24,605 nt of DNA from Cellvibrionaceae bacterium (GCA_030597965.1 JAUVQU010000008.1:1-24605), one strand, 5' to 3'; shown: positions 7,636 through 15,095, counted from the stretch's first letter. The notes: a model not told the origin generated them from the letters alone. Numbers and translations: made by a program.

Positions 7636-9056
7636 GAATTCTCTGTCGTGTTTTTTGGACGCTTTCTGCGGCGATTAGGTCGACGCTTTTGGCTGCCATG
7701 TTGTAGCTTTTCGACCATTACTGAACGCCCGGCTTCATCCTTGGTCTGGTAGATTGTCCACCACTTGCCTAGGCCTTTATGGTCTTCGCCTACCTCTTCA
7801 CGCATTAGCAGGAAATCGTAAGCTGCACGGAAACGGGGGTTTTCTACCAGGCGCTCTGCGCGCTTTCCGCTGCGCATGGGCAGTCGCGCCTGTAGTTCCC
7901 AAATTTCTCTGGCAAATTGGGTAAAGCGTTTGGGTATGGCCGTGTGCTGAATTTGTTGCCCGATTACATTATGGGCGGCTAGATTGTGCGCCCTGGCTGC
8001 GGCTTCACCGCCTTGTTCCAGGCGTGCTTGTTCGGCTACCACAGCTGGCCATAACAGTGTGGCGATAATAAATGCAGGGGTGACACGCTGATCGTTATGG
8101 ATGCGTTTGTCGGTGTTTATCATGCCTTGTTCGAATAGCGGCAGGGCAAAAGGGCGTTCGTTGACGATGGCCTCTTCTGCCGCTGGAATGAGGTGTTCCA
8201 GCAGTTGATATTCTCTCAGCTTTGCGAAGGTAGGTTGAGCGTAGCCGCTCATGAATAGTTTGAGTATTTCGTCGAACAGGCGCGCCGCAGGAATGTTGCG
8301 AAGCAGGGGGGCCATCTTGCGAATAGGAGCGGCTGTTTTTGTATCGATTTCAAAGTCTAATTTGGCGGCAAAGCGAACAGCTCGAAGCATCCTTACGGGA
8401 TCTTCTTGATAGCGTATTTTGGGGTTGCCAATCATCCGTAATTTACGTTTTTGTAAATCTTTCATACCGCCGGTGAAATCGTGGATTGAGTCGTCTTCGC
8501 TGTTGTAATACAGGGCGTTAACGGTAAAGTCACGGCGAATGGCGTCTGAGCGAATATCTCCAAAAACATTATCCCGAAGCAGCATGCCTTCTTCGGATTG
8601 TTTGGAGCGCTTAGTGTCGGCGCTGGCTTCGTGGTTCGCTCGAAAGGTGGTGACCTCGATTATTTCGCGGCCAAAGCGTACGTGTACAATTTTAAAGCGT
8701 CGCCCAATAATGCGTGAATTCCGAAACAAGCGGCGTACTTGTTCGGGCGTAGCGTCTGTTGCCACATCAAAATCTTTTGGGTGACCATTTAATAAAGAAT
8801 CCCTTACTCCGCCTCCAACCAGATAACCCTGAAAGCCGTCTTCATGCAGAGCTGCCATTACTTTCAGCGCGGCACGGCTGACATGACGGCGCTGTAGATG
8901 ATGTCGTTCTTTGGGGGTGATGGTGTGGTTTGCGCCGGGGGTGACAATGTTGAATAGTTGTTTGAGTATAATAATGTGACTTTGGTGTTTGTGGGGTGTT
9001 TGGCACTGTTTTGTTAGTGCTTGAGTGTTTTTTGAGTCTGGTGCGAAGTGTATCAC
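7632..9056 (-). CDS. pcnB: Poly(A) polymerase I (start uncertain: GTG 9056 or AUU about 8975)
   Basis: PcnB adds 3' poly(A) tails that mark RNAs for decay. Nucleotidyltransferase motifs counted from the GTG: L-V-G-G-G-V-R-D at 79-86 and D-F-D at 95-97, then R-R-D-F-T-V-N-A-L, the RNA-binding core Y-Q-E-D-P-V-R-M-L-R-A-V-R-F-A-A-K-L, and a basic tail (Q-K-R-R-P-N-R-R-R-K-R-P-K) typical of PcnB. The only ATG/GTG/TTG start before the domain is GTG 9056, without a visible ribosome site, and it adds ~28 residues unlike the family. Homology to Pseudomonas PcnB starts at L-K-Q-L-F, just after three Ile codons ATT-ATT-ATA (8975-8967). E. coli pcnB is known to start at AUU, so an AUU start here (446-447 aa) is likely. 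Its stop overlaps folK. Confidence 0.95.
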   Translation of the reverse strand: MIHFAPDSKNTQALTKQCQTPHKHQSHIIILKQLFNIVTPGANHTITPKERHHLQRRHVSRAALKVMAALHEDGFQGYLVGGGVRDSLLNGHPKDFDVATDATPEQVRRLFRNSRIIGRRFKIVHVRFGREIIEVTTFRANHEASADTKRSKQSEEGMLLRDNVFGDIRSDAIRRDFTVNALYYNSEDDSIHDFTGGMKDLQKRKLRMIGNPKIRYQEDPVRMLRAVRFAAKLDFEIDTKTAAPIRKMAPLLRNIPAARLFDEILKLFMSGYAQPTFAKLREYQLLEHLIPAAEEAIVNERPFALPLFEQGMINTDKRIHNDQRVTPAFIIATLLWPAVVAEQARLEQGGEAAARAHNLAAHNVIGQQIQHTAIPKRFTQFAREIWELQARLPMRSGKRAERLVENPRFRAAYDFLLMREEVGEDHKGLGKWWTIYQTKDEAGRSVMVEKLQHGSQKRRPNRRRKRPKNTTENS

Positions 9057-9111
9057 GAGCGGCGGGAAGGCACTAAATTGCTTGTCGGAGAAGTTTTAGC
9101 GGCTTAGAAAG

Positions 9112-9328
9112 CAAAACGGGAAGGCCTAAGCCTTCCCGTGAATGTTTTTCTATGGTGTTGCGATCTTCTTCGCGGTGGGCCTTTCGGCTTAACCCTCTCC
9201 AGGACCGTTCATCATTTCGCGTTTTTTATTATTTGTTGTTTTTATTATTCGCTTTGTCTGTTGTTATTATTCTTTATAGTTTTTATTAGTAATAACACTT
9301 ATTTTTATTATTTGTTGTTCTTATTATA
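9112..9328 (-). ncRNA. crcZ: CrcZ-like Hfq/Crc-sequestering small RNA (predicted, ~217 nt)
   Basis: The interval between cbrB and pcnB, where Pseudomonas encodes CrcZ, reads on the minus strand as a small-RNA gene. A sigma-54 promoter at 9339-9356 places +1 near 9327-9329. The transcript then carries three blocks of AAN repeats (the CA motif AANAANAA bound by Hfq/Crc in Pseudomonas): 9299-9325, 9258-9274 and 9221-9250, for example AAGAATAATAACAACAG and AATAATAAAAACAACAA. A GC-richer part follows with a GCC-GAAA-GGC hairpin (9179-9188) and a terminator. In Pseudomonas CrcZ is transcribed by CbrB and sigma-54 and relieves carbon catabolite repression. At ~217 nt this would be shorter than the Pseudomonas RNAs. 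The ends are predicted, not measured; the name rests on position, promoter and motifs rather than sequence identity. Confidence 0.85.
9113..9138 (-). terminator. Terminator of the CrcZ-like RNA
   Basis: A perfect 9-bp stem CGGGAAGGC/GCCTTCCCG (9117-9125 with 9130-9138) with a 4-base loop. On the minus strand it is followed directly by TTTT and then GCTTTC. On the plus strand the following T run is displaced by five bases, so minus-strand use is favoured. Confidence 0.85.
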
Positions 9329-9338
9329 CTGAATACTA

Positions 9339-9356
9339 AGCATTCAGCGTGCCAAC
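9339..9356 (-). promoter_or_regulatory. Sigma-54 (-24/-12) promoter of the CrcZ-like RNA
   Basis: On the minus strand the sequence GTTGGCACGCTGAATGCT matches the sigma-54 consensus TTGGCACG-N4-TTGCW. GG (9353-9352) and GC (9341-9340) are separated by exactly 10 bases. Only the first base of the -12 TTGC box deviates (ATGC). It sits downstream of the gene for CbrB, whose product is a sigma-54 activator. Confidence 0.88.
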
Positions 9357-9440
9357 TATTAAAAGTATATTTAAATCAATGAGTTATGGTTATCTGTGGC
9401 TTTTTTAGATGGTGTTGTCACTGGCGTAGCTACTAGGGTT

Positions 9441-9488
9441 TGTTACCTTGTTACTCGAATTTGTTACGATTTCTTCAGGGCGGTAACG
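9441..9488 (-). promoter_or_regulatory. Candidate CbrB upstream activating sequence (TGTTAC repeats)
   Basis: Three direct copies of TGTTAC (9441-9446, 9449-9454, 9462-9467) are followed by an inverted half, GTAACG (9483-9488), 15 bases from the third copy. They lie about 90-135 bases upstream of the -24 element, the usual enhancer distance for sigma-54 activators. As I recall, Pseudomonas CbrB sites contain inverted TGTTAC/GTAACA halves about 14 bases apart. Assignment to CbrB is inference from motif and position. Confidence 0.6.
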
Positions 9489-9523
9489 TCAAAGACTGGG
9501 TGTTGTGACTCTACAGTCAGGAA

Positions 9524-10891
9524 TTATGCTTTGGCAGTGCCTCGCTTGCGAGGAATGCCGAGACGTTGGCGGCGCTCCCATAAGCATTTACGACTGACGC
9601 CAAGCTTGCGTGCTAATTCGGTCTCGCTCATTGAGTCTTGATGTTCGAGGACGAAACGCTGGAAGTAATCCTCAAGAGATAGATCTTCATCGGCTTCCGC
9701 TGCTGCTGGGCTGTTTGTGACAGAGAAGTTGTCTGCAGCCATGACTAGGTCCAGGTCGATATCAAGCAGGTCGTGGGTGATCTCTGTGTCACTTTCGCTG
9801 AGAATTACTGCCCGTTGTATGGCGTTTTCCAGTTCACGCACATTACCGGGCCAGGTGTAGGTGGTGATGGACTGTACTGATTCAGGGGTTAGCTTGAGAG
9901 TGTTTTTGCCCATCTCCTGGCAGTAACGTTCCAGCAATACTTCGGCCAGCGTAATGATGTCTTTACCTCTTTCACGCAGCGGCGGTAATATCAGTTGTAC
10001 GACATTAATCCGGTAAAAGAGGTCTTCTCGAAAGCGCCCGTCCCGGCTGAGCTTTTTCAAATCTCTGTGTGTTGCGGCAACGAGGCGGACGTCTACTTTG
10101 CGTGATTTCACTGAGCCAATAGGTCTTACTTCCCCTTCCTGAAGTACGCGTAGGAGCCGGGCCTGAGCCTCTAGTGGTAATTCGCCAATTTCATCGAGAA
10201 ATAGAGTGCCGCCATCGGCTGCGGCCACCAGACCTTCGTGGGTTTGATCGGCACCGGTAAAAGCACCTTTTTCGTGACCAAACAATTCAGATTCAATCAG
10301 GGTCTCAGGGATGGCCGCGCAGTTGACGGAAATTAACGGCTTCATTTTCCGGGGGCTTTCTGTGTGGATGGCCTTTGCGGCCAACTCTTTGCCTGTGCCT
10401 GTTTCGCCGTGAATTAATACTGTGGCGCTGGTAGGGGCGACCTTATGGATTCGGTTGTAAAGGGACTTCATGACCGAGCTGGAGCCGATCATACCGCCGG
10501 TTTCGTGACTTGGTTTTGAGCTTTTAATGGTTTGTTTGTCGGCGTTGGCTTTGTCTATGATGCGCTTCACTGCGCGCAGCATATCATCGTGGTTAAAGGG
10601 TTTGGCAATGTAGTCCACGGCGCCCATGCGCATCGAGTCAACGGCGGAGCGAAGACTTGCGTAGCTGGTCATGATGAGTACGGGGGTGTCCCCTGCATTG
10701 GAGATCATGTCGGTGCCGGGTGCGCCGGGAAGGCGTAGGTCGCTGATGACCAGATCAAATTGGCTGAGATCATGGCGGCTGGCTTCTTGCACGGAACCCG
10801 CTTCTGTCACCGTATATTTGTTTCGCTCTAGCAGTTTACGCAGGGCGGTGCGGATAATGATTTCGTCTTCTACGACCAGGATGTTGCTCAT
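9524..10891 (-). CDS. cbrB: Sigma-54-dependent response regulator CbrB
   Basis: CbrB is the DNA-binding activator of the CbrA/CbrB two-component system controlling carbon and nitrogen source use. The order of domains is: receiver (1-115; acidic pocket E8-D9, phospho-acceptor D51, T75, K97), AAA+ domain with Walker A GETGTGKE (162-169), the sigma-54 contact loop GAFTGA (209-214) and Walker B G-T-L-F-L-D-E (228-234), and a C-terminal Fis-type helix-turn-helix (E-L-A-R-K-L-G-V-S-R-K-C-L-W-E-R-R). The 455 aa and nothing missing indicate a functional NtrC-class activator. It follows cbrA on the same strand after an 89-base spacer with a long hairpin. Downstream are the TGTTAC repeats and sigma-54 promoter of its likely target RNA. 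This arrangement separates it from generic NtrC homologues. Confidence 0.94.
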   Translation of the reverse strand: MSNILVVEDEIIIRTALRKLLERNKYTVTEAGSVQEASRHDLSQFDLVISDLRLPGAPGTDMISNAGDTPVLIMTSYASLRSAVDSMRMGAVDYIAKPFNHDDMLRAVKRIIDKANADKQTIKSSKPSHETGGMIGSSSVMKSLYNRIHKVAPTSATVLIHGETGTGKELAAKAIHTESPRKMKPLISVNCAAIPETLIESELFGHEKGAFTGADQTHEGLVAAADGGTLFLDEIGELPLEAQARLLRVLQEGEVRPIGSVKSRKVDVRLVAATHRDLKKLSRDGRFREDLFYRINVVQLILPPLRERGKDIITLAEVLLERYCQEMGKNTLKLTPESVQSITTYTWPGNVRELENAIQRAVILSESDTEITHDLLDIDLDLVMAADNFSVTNSPAAAEADEDLSLEDYFQRFVLEHQDSMSETELARKLGVSRKCLWERRQRLGIPRKRGTAKA

Positions 10892-10916
10892 GGAGTAGTC
10901 GCTACCTTTTTTGCGT

Positions 10917-10991
10917 TAACACTACAGGGCTCTTCTGTTAGTAGAGGAGCCCTGTAGTGTTACCTTAGTTGTTACCTGTTTCAAGTGTTAC
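10917..10991 (-). promoter_or_regulatory. Long hairpin and TGTTAC repeats between cbrA and cbrB
   Basis: A perfect 16-bp inverted repeat (10917-10932 with 10947-10962) extends by four more pairs (one G-U) to leave a 6-base loop. On the minus strand it is followed by AACGCAAAAAAGG, with no T run, so it is not a standard terminator in the cbrA-to-cbrB direction. Three TGTTAC copies follow in the same orientation (10958-10963, 10970-10975, 10986-10991), the motif also seen upstream of the CrcZ-like RNA. Possible roles are mRNA processing or stabilisation between the two cistrons, or a CbrB autoregulatory site. Confidence 0.55.
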
Positions 10992-13929
10992 TTTGTGAAA
11001 TGGGGACTAAGGGTAACTTTATGGTCACGCGGGTGCCGTTGTCTTTATTCGGCAGCGGGCTGGTCAGCTGAATTTGGCCATCGTGTTCTTCTATGATGCT
11101 GTGCACCATGGATAAACCAAGGCCTGTACCCTCGCCGGGCTCTTTACTGGTGAAGAAGGGTTCAAGTACTTTTTCTTGATGTTCCAGTGGTATGCCGCTG
11201 CCGTTGTCCTCCACAAATATTTCTACCCATTGCGTACTAGTTTGTCCGTCGATAATAATCGTACCACCCTGTGGGCTGGCGTCACGGGCATTGGAGAGCA
11301 GGTTAATAAATACTTGAATCAACCTTTGTGGATCGCCCATGACAGCCAGTCCCTGGTCCAGGCGCAGGTCAAAAATGACGGGATTTTTATCTTTTTGCAG
11401 TGACAGTAGCTGCACGGCTTCGGAGGCGCAGTCGCGTACGGAGAGAAGGATGAAGTCATCTTTATTCTGCTGGCCTGTGTGCGAAAAGCTCACCAGGGAT
11501 TGCACAATCCTGCCGATTCGATCCGTTTGGCTGAGAATCATGTCGGCTGTTTCAATGGCATCTTCATTTTTTGTGTCATAGCGTAGATTTTGCGCGAGGC
11601 AGGCAATGCCGGTAACCGGGTTGCCAATCTCGTGGGCCACGCCGGCCGATAAGCGACCAATGGAAGCAAGGCGTTCGCTGTGCACCAGCTCCTGTTCCAG
11701 TCTTTGTATATCCGTAATATCTTCCAGCAATATGACTTGTCCGTCTGTGCTGTTGGCAGCCGGACCGACAATGTTGGCTTTGTGCAGGCTGATCCAGCGC
11801 GTGCTGTGGGCTTGGTCCACCTGCTGTTTGTGGAGGTGTGTGTTGGGGCTCTGGGAAAATGCGTTCAGCAAGTCCCTCCATGGTTGTTCCAGGTCATCTA
11901 AATGCGACCCTAAAACACTGTCACTATCAATGGTTGTTAGTTGAGCCATTGCCTGATTCCACATCAGAATTTCCATGTCGTGGCCTAAAGATACAGCGGC
12001 CATCGGTAGCTCTTCGAGGGTGTTGCGATGATAGAGTCGCAGGTTGTCGAGCTCTGCGGCCAGTCCGCTTAAATGACTTCTGTATTGAGCCAGACGGCTT
12101 TCAATCAGATTGATGTCACTGGTGCCCCCGCCTTCAGGTAGTTGGTAGGGGATATGCTCGTCCATGATCTCGCTGGCTAGCGATGTGCCTATCAGGCTGG
12201 AAAGATTGGCTTCAATACGATCGCGCAATTGGCGCAAGGCATAAGGTCGTCGTTCTTTGGGGCCGAGGTTGAGCTCTTCCAGAGCACGCTTTACTTCCCG
12301 GTCGGCGGTTCTTCCCCCGAGAATTACGGACAAGCGGTCGGTGAAGTCTTCCGCGGTGTGCACATTCAGAATGGTGCGCAGTGGCTGACTGAGCTCATCT
12401 TCGGCACAGAGCTCGGCGCTGTAGCGCTCTTCGGTGCTGGTGGTGGTTAGCATAGAAAAGCCAATAAATGCGGCGATGTTTATGCTAATGGAGAGCAGAG
12501 TAATGGTGTCCCAATACTCTACGCCAATGGGTAAGATGCCCAATGATTGAATGTCGGTTAGAGCTGGCAACAGCAGGCCTGCGGTCCAGATTAATGTGCC
12601 AAGTGTGAGTCCGACAATGAGTCCCCGGCTATTGGCGCTGGGCCAATAGGCGATCGCAAAGATGCCGGGAATGAATTGCAGGGCCTCAATAAAGGTCATT
12701 AGCGCCAAGTCAGTGAGGCTGAGGCTGTTGTTGAGCAGTTTGTAAAAACTGTAACCGCAGATAAAGATCAAAATAATCAGCACGCGCCTGAACCAAAGTA
12801 CTTGGCGGTATAGGTCGCGCTTGCGGCTTAAGTGTACGGCGGGTAGTACCAGCTGATTGAGGAGCATGGTGCTCAGGGATAAAGATATGGAGACTATGGC
12901 GCCTGTGGCCGCCGACAAGCCACCTACAAAAATGAACAGTGTCAGGATGGGCAGCCCCATTTGCATGGGTACGCCAAGGGTAAAGTACTGGGGTGATAGA
13001 GGTGAACCCAGTTCAATGCCTGCCCATAAAAGAGGGAATATCGGCAGCGCCATTAACAGCAAAAATAGTGGGAAGGCCCAGGTTAAGGTGGAGCTGATGT
13101 TTTTAGCAGGGGCTTCAATAGTGCTCATGTGGAATACATGAGGCATGGCGACAGCGGTGGCTAAAAACACCAGTAATAGAGTGTGGGATTCACCAGCTTT
13201 AATCGGCGAGTAAAGCAATTCTAGGTTTTCTGGGTTTTGAGTGAGCCATTGATCGAGCCCGTCGAAGCCATCGAAGACGCCATACAAAGCAACAAAGCCG
13301 GCGGTGAGTAGTGCGGCTAATTTGATGAGGGATTCAAAGGCCATAGCGACCCTAAGCCCGTTGTGTTTTTCTCTTGATGAGCCGAATAGAATGGTAAAGG
13401 CGGCCAGTAAAATACAGTAACACAGCGCCATAACGGTTCTGAAAGGCATTCCGGTGTAGCCGCTGATTTCGGAGCTGGATGAGCTGCCGGACGTTAGAAT
13501 ATGAAGGGTTTCAGTCACTGCCTGAATTTGTAACGCCAGTAGAGGCAATACAGCGGCGAGCATACAAACCGCAGCTATCGCGCCGGCAGTCTGGCTGTGA
13601 TAACGGAATACCAAAAGGTCTGTTAACGAGGTGATTTGAAATCGCTTGACCAGTTGAGCCAGCGGCTTGATCACCATAGGGGCAAATAAAAATACCGCGC
13701 CAGTACCTAAATAATAGGCAAGGGCACCATAGCCATATTGATACGCGAGATCGACAACACCATAGAAAGCCCAGGCGCTGGCAAAAATACCCAAAGACAA
13801 AATATAGGTGACAGGGTGCTCTGAAATACGTTTAGGTATCCAACCTTTCTCGGCGCAGTAGGCAATACCGAAAAGGATGAGTAGATAGCCTGTGCCGAGT
13901 AGGGCAATGTCTGAGATTTCAAAGCTCAT
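10981..13929 (-). CDS. cbrA: Sensor histidine kinase CbrA with SLC5-type transporter domain
   Basis: CbrA is the membrane kinase partner of CbrB. The N-terminal ~480 residues form a many-pass SLC5/sodium-solute-symporter-like domain (A-S-A-W-A-F-Y-G, L-A-Y-Q-Y-G-Y-G, L-P-L-L-A-L-Q-I-Q-A-V). A linker, a PAS-type region (about 620-740) and a histidine kinase core follow: H-box S-A-G-V-A-H-E-I-G-N-P with H766, N-box L-L-S-N-A-R-D-A-S with N880, then D-N-G-S-G-I-P and G-T-G-L-G-L-S. It is collinear with Pseudomonas CbrA, including the L-R-R/Q-L-R-D-R-I-E-A-N-L-S linker segment. I chose ATG 13929 (M-S-F-E-I-S, 982 aa), which matches the family start and overlaps the upstream small ORF; a start at 13968 would add 13 residues inside that ORF. 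The signal sensed is unknown. Confidence 0.94.
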   Translation of the reverse strand: MSFEISDIALLGTGYLLILFGIAYCAEKGWIPKRISEHPVTYILSLGIFASAWAFYGVVDLAYQYGYGALAYYLGTGAVFLFAPMVIKPLAQLVKRFQITSLTDLLVFRYHSQTAGAIAAVCMLAAVLPLLALQIQAVTETLHILTSGSSSSSEISGYTGMPFRTVMALCYCILLAAFTILFGSSREKHNGLRVAMAFESLIKLAALLTAGFVALYGVFDGFDGLDQWLTQNPENLELLYSPIKAGESHTLLLVFLATAVAMPHVFHMSTIEAPAKNISSTLTWAFPLFLLLMALPIFPLLWAGIELGSPLSPQYFTLGVPMQMGLPILTLFIFVGGLSAATGAIVSISLSLSTMLLNQLVLPAVHLSRKRDLYRQVLWFRRVLIILIFICGYSFYKLLNNSLSLTDLALMTFIEALQFIPGIFAIAYWPSANSRGLIVGLTLGTLIWTAGLLLPALTDIQSLGILPIGVEYWDTITLLSISINIAAFIGFSMLTTTSTEERYSAELCAEDELSQPLRTILNVHTAEDFTDRLSVILGGRTADREVKRALEELNLGPKERRPYALRQLRDRIEANLSSLIGTSLASEIMDEHIPYQLPEGGGTSDINLIESRLAQYRSHLSGLAAELDNLRLYHRNTLEELPMAAVSLGHDMEILMWNQAMAQLTTIDSDSVLGSHLDDLEQPWRDLLNAFSQSPNTHLHKQQVDQAHSTRWISLHKANIVGPAANSTDGQVILLEDITDIQRLEQELVHSERLASIGRLSAGVAHEIGNPVTGIACLAQNLRYDTKNEDAIETADMILSQTDRIGRIVQSLVSFSHTGQQNKDDFILLSVRDCASEAVQLLSLQKDKNPVIFDLRLDQGLAVMGDPQRLIQVFINLLSNARDASPQGGTIIIDGQTSTQWVEIFVEDNGSGIPLEHQEKVLEPFFTSKEPGEGTGLGLSMVHSIIEEHDGQIQLTSPLPNKDNGTRVTIKLPLVPISQSNT

Positions 13930-14095
13930 TGCGGTTGCTTCTTCCCTGGAATAAGTAGGCGGCAACAATCAGCAGCGCCCAGATAATAAAAGGGCGATAC
14001 CATGCGCCTTCAGGATTAATAGCCCAGTCATAGATGGTCGGTGAAAACACATAGGTCACCAGAAGCAGTAAAATCAGTAGGCGTTGATTTCTCAT
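13919..14095 (-). CDS. cbrX: Small membrane protein overlapping cbrA (CbrX-like)
   Basis: A 58-codon ORF reads MRNQRLLILLLLVTYVFSPT at its start, then a hydrophilic turn (Y-D-W-A-I-N-P-E-G-A-W-Y-R-P-F) and a second hydrophobic stretch (I-I-W-A-L-L-I-V-A-A-Y-L-F), ending Q-G-R-S-N-R-N-E-L. It should be an inner-membrane hairpin with two segments. Its last 11 bases, including the TGA, overlap the cbrA start, which implies translational coupling. A purine-rich AAGGAAG lies ~15 bases upstream, rather far. Pseudomonas has a small ORF named cbrX, coupled to cbrA in the same place, with a similar two-segment protein containing W-Y-R-P (from memory). A role as a CbrA partner or translational regulator is inference. 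Confidence 0.8.
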   Translation of the reverse strand: MRNQRLLILLLLVTYVFSPTIYDWAINPEGAWYRPFIIWALLIVAAYLFQGRSNRNEL

Positions 14096-14168
14096 AGGCT
14101 GCGCAGAGTCTTCCTTCTTTTTTAGGGATATTACTTAAGAAGGCTGTTGAAGTCTTCTTTTGTTGCCC

Positions 14169-15095
14169 TTAGGTCGGCTTGTTCGAGGCAATGGTCATTG
14201 TTTTGGGTATGCGCTCACGCTGCCAATGAGCAATTGCCCAGGCTAATTGCTCCGGGCAGGGCGCGCTGATTAATTGGGTGGGTAATGTGTGGTTCAGTCG
14301 GTGCAGGGCTGCGGCGATATTAGCCGAAGCTTCGCTGTTGTTGATGGGGGTGGCGAAAGTTTGTTTGCTGAGCTTTTGGCCTGCGCTGTTGACGATGACT
14401 GGCAGGTGACCAAACACGGGTCGAGGTTGCTTGAGTAAATCAAACAGCCAGCATTGGCGAGGTGTGTTGTCGAGCAGGTCACTGCCGCGAATAATGTGGG
14501 TTATATTCTGTGCAATATCATCGGCCACCACGGCGAGTTGATAAGCGAATAAACCATCTTTGCGGTGCAGAATGAAATCGCCTACACCGCTGAGCAGTTG
14601 CTGTTGATAATGCCCTTGAATTAAATCCTCAATCACAATGGGCGTGTCGTTGACTCTGATACGTAATGCCGTGGCGGGTGCTGTAGAGCATGCGGTTGAA
14701 AGTGAGGAGGGCTGCTGCTGTGCGGGTGATCTACGGCAGTGTCCATCGTATATGCCATTTAACGTTTTTAGTCGCGCGCGAGTGCAGTCGCAGGGGTAGG
14801 TCCACCCGGATAGTTTGCTCAGTGTTTCTTGATAAACGTTCGAACGCTGGCTCTGAAAAAGTACCGTGTCATCCCACTCCAGTCCGTGGGCTTCCAGTGA
14901 CTTGATGATGGCTGCAGCGGCCCCCGGTTCTTCCCGGGGCGGATCAAGGTCTTCCATGCGTACCAACCAAGAGCCTTGATGCGCGCGGGCATCCACAAAG
15001 CTGGCGACGGCGGTAAGCAGCGAGCCGTGATGGAGCAATCCCGTGGGCGATGGCGCGAAGCGGCCAATGTAGGAGGGGTGGGGCTGTTTAGTCAT
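14169..15095 (-). CDS. gluQ: Glutamyl-Q tRNA(Asp) synthetase
   Basis: GluQ-RS activates glutamate and attaches it to the queuosine base at the wobble position of tRNA-Asp. It is a paralogue of the GluRS catalytic core without the anticodon-binding domain, and the 308-residue length fits. The class I signature is R-F-A-P-S-P-T-G-L-L-H-H-G-S-L (12-26), with the second motif K-L-S-K-Q. The zinc site is C102, C104, Y116 and C120 (Y-P-C-D-C ... I-Y-D-G-H-C). It is downstream of dksA on the same strand, the standard gammaproteobacterial pair; in other species gluQ depends on dksA transcripts. A 73-base gap separates it from the cbrX-like ORF. Confidence 0.96.
   Translation of the reverse strand: MTKQPHPSYIGRFAPSPTGLLHHGSLLTAVASFVDARAHQGSWLVRMEDLDPPREEPGAAAAIIKSLEAHGLEWDDTVLFQSQRSNVYQETLSKLSGWTYPCDCTRARLKTLNGIYDGHCRRSPAQQQPSSLSTACSTAPATALRIRVNDTPIVIEDLIQGHYQQQLLSGVGDFILHRKDGLFAYQLAVVADDIAQNITHIIRGSDLLDNTPRQCWLFDLLKQPRPVFGHLPVIVNSAGQKLSKQTFATPINNSEASANIAAALHRLNHTLPTQLISAPCPEQLAWAIAHWQRERIPKTMTIASNKPT

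Noticed and set aside
9001..9020. TGGCAC on the plus strand as a second sigma-54 promoter
   Set aside because: Ten bases after GG there is TT instead of GC, so the -12 element is missing, and no plus-strand gene follows.
9138..9332. Plus-strand ORF of 64 residues rich in F, L and Y between pcnB and cbrB
   Set aside because: It is the antisense of the A-rich blocks of the CrcZ-like RNA; the composition comes from T-rich repeats, and there is no ribosome site or family resemblance.
10917..10962. Hairpin between cbrA and cbrB as a rho-independent terminator
   Set aside because: No T tract follows on the minus strand; an A run follows instead, so it is recorded as a hairpin of unknown role.
13930..13968. 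Longer cbrA start at 13968 (13 extra residues)
   Set aside because: The extra residues lie inside the overlapping small ORF, do not match CbrA, and ATG 13929 fits the family start.
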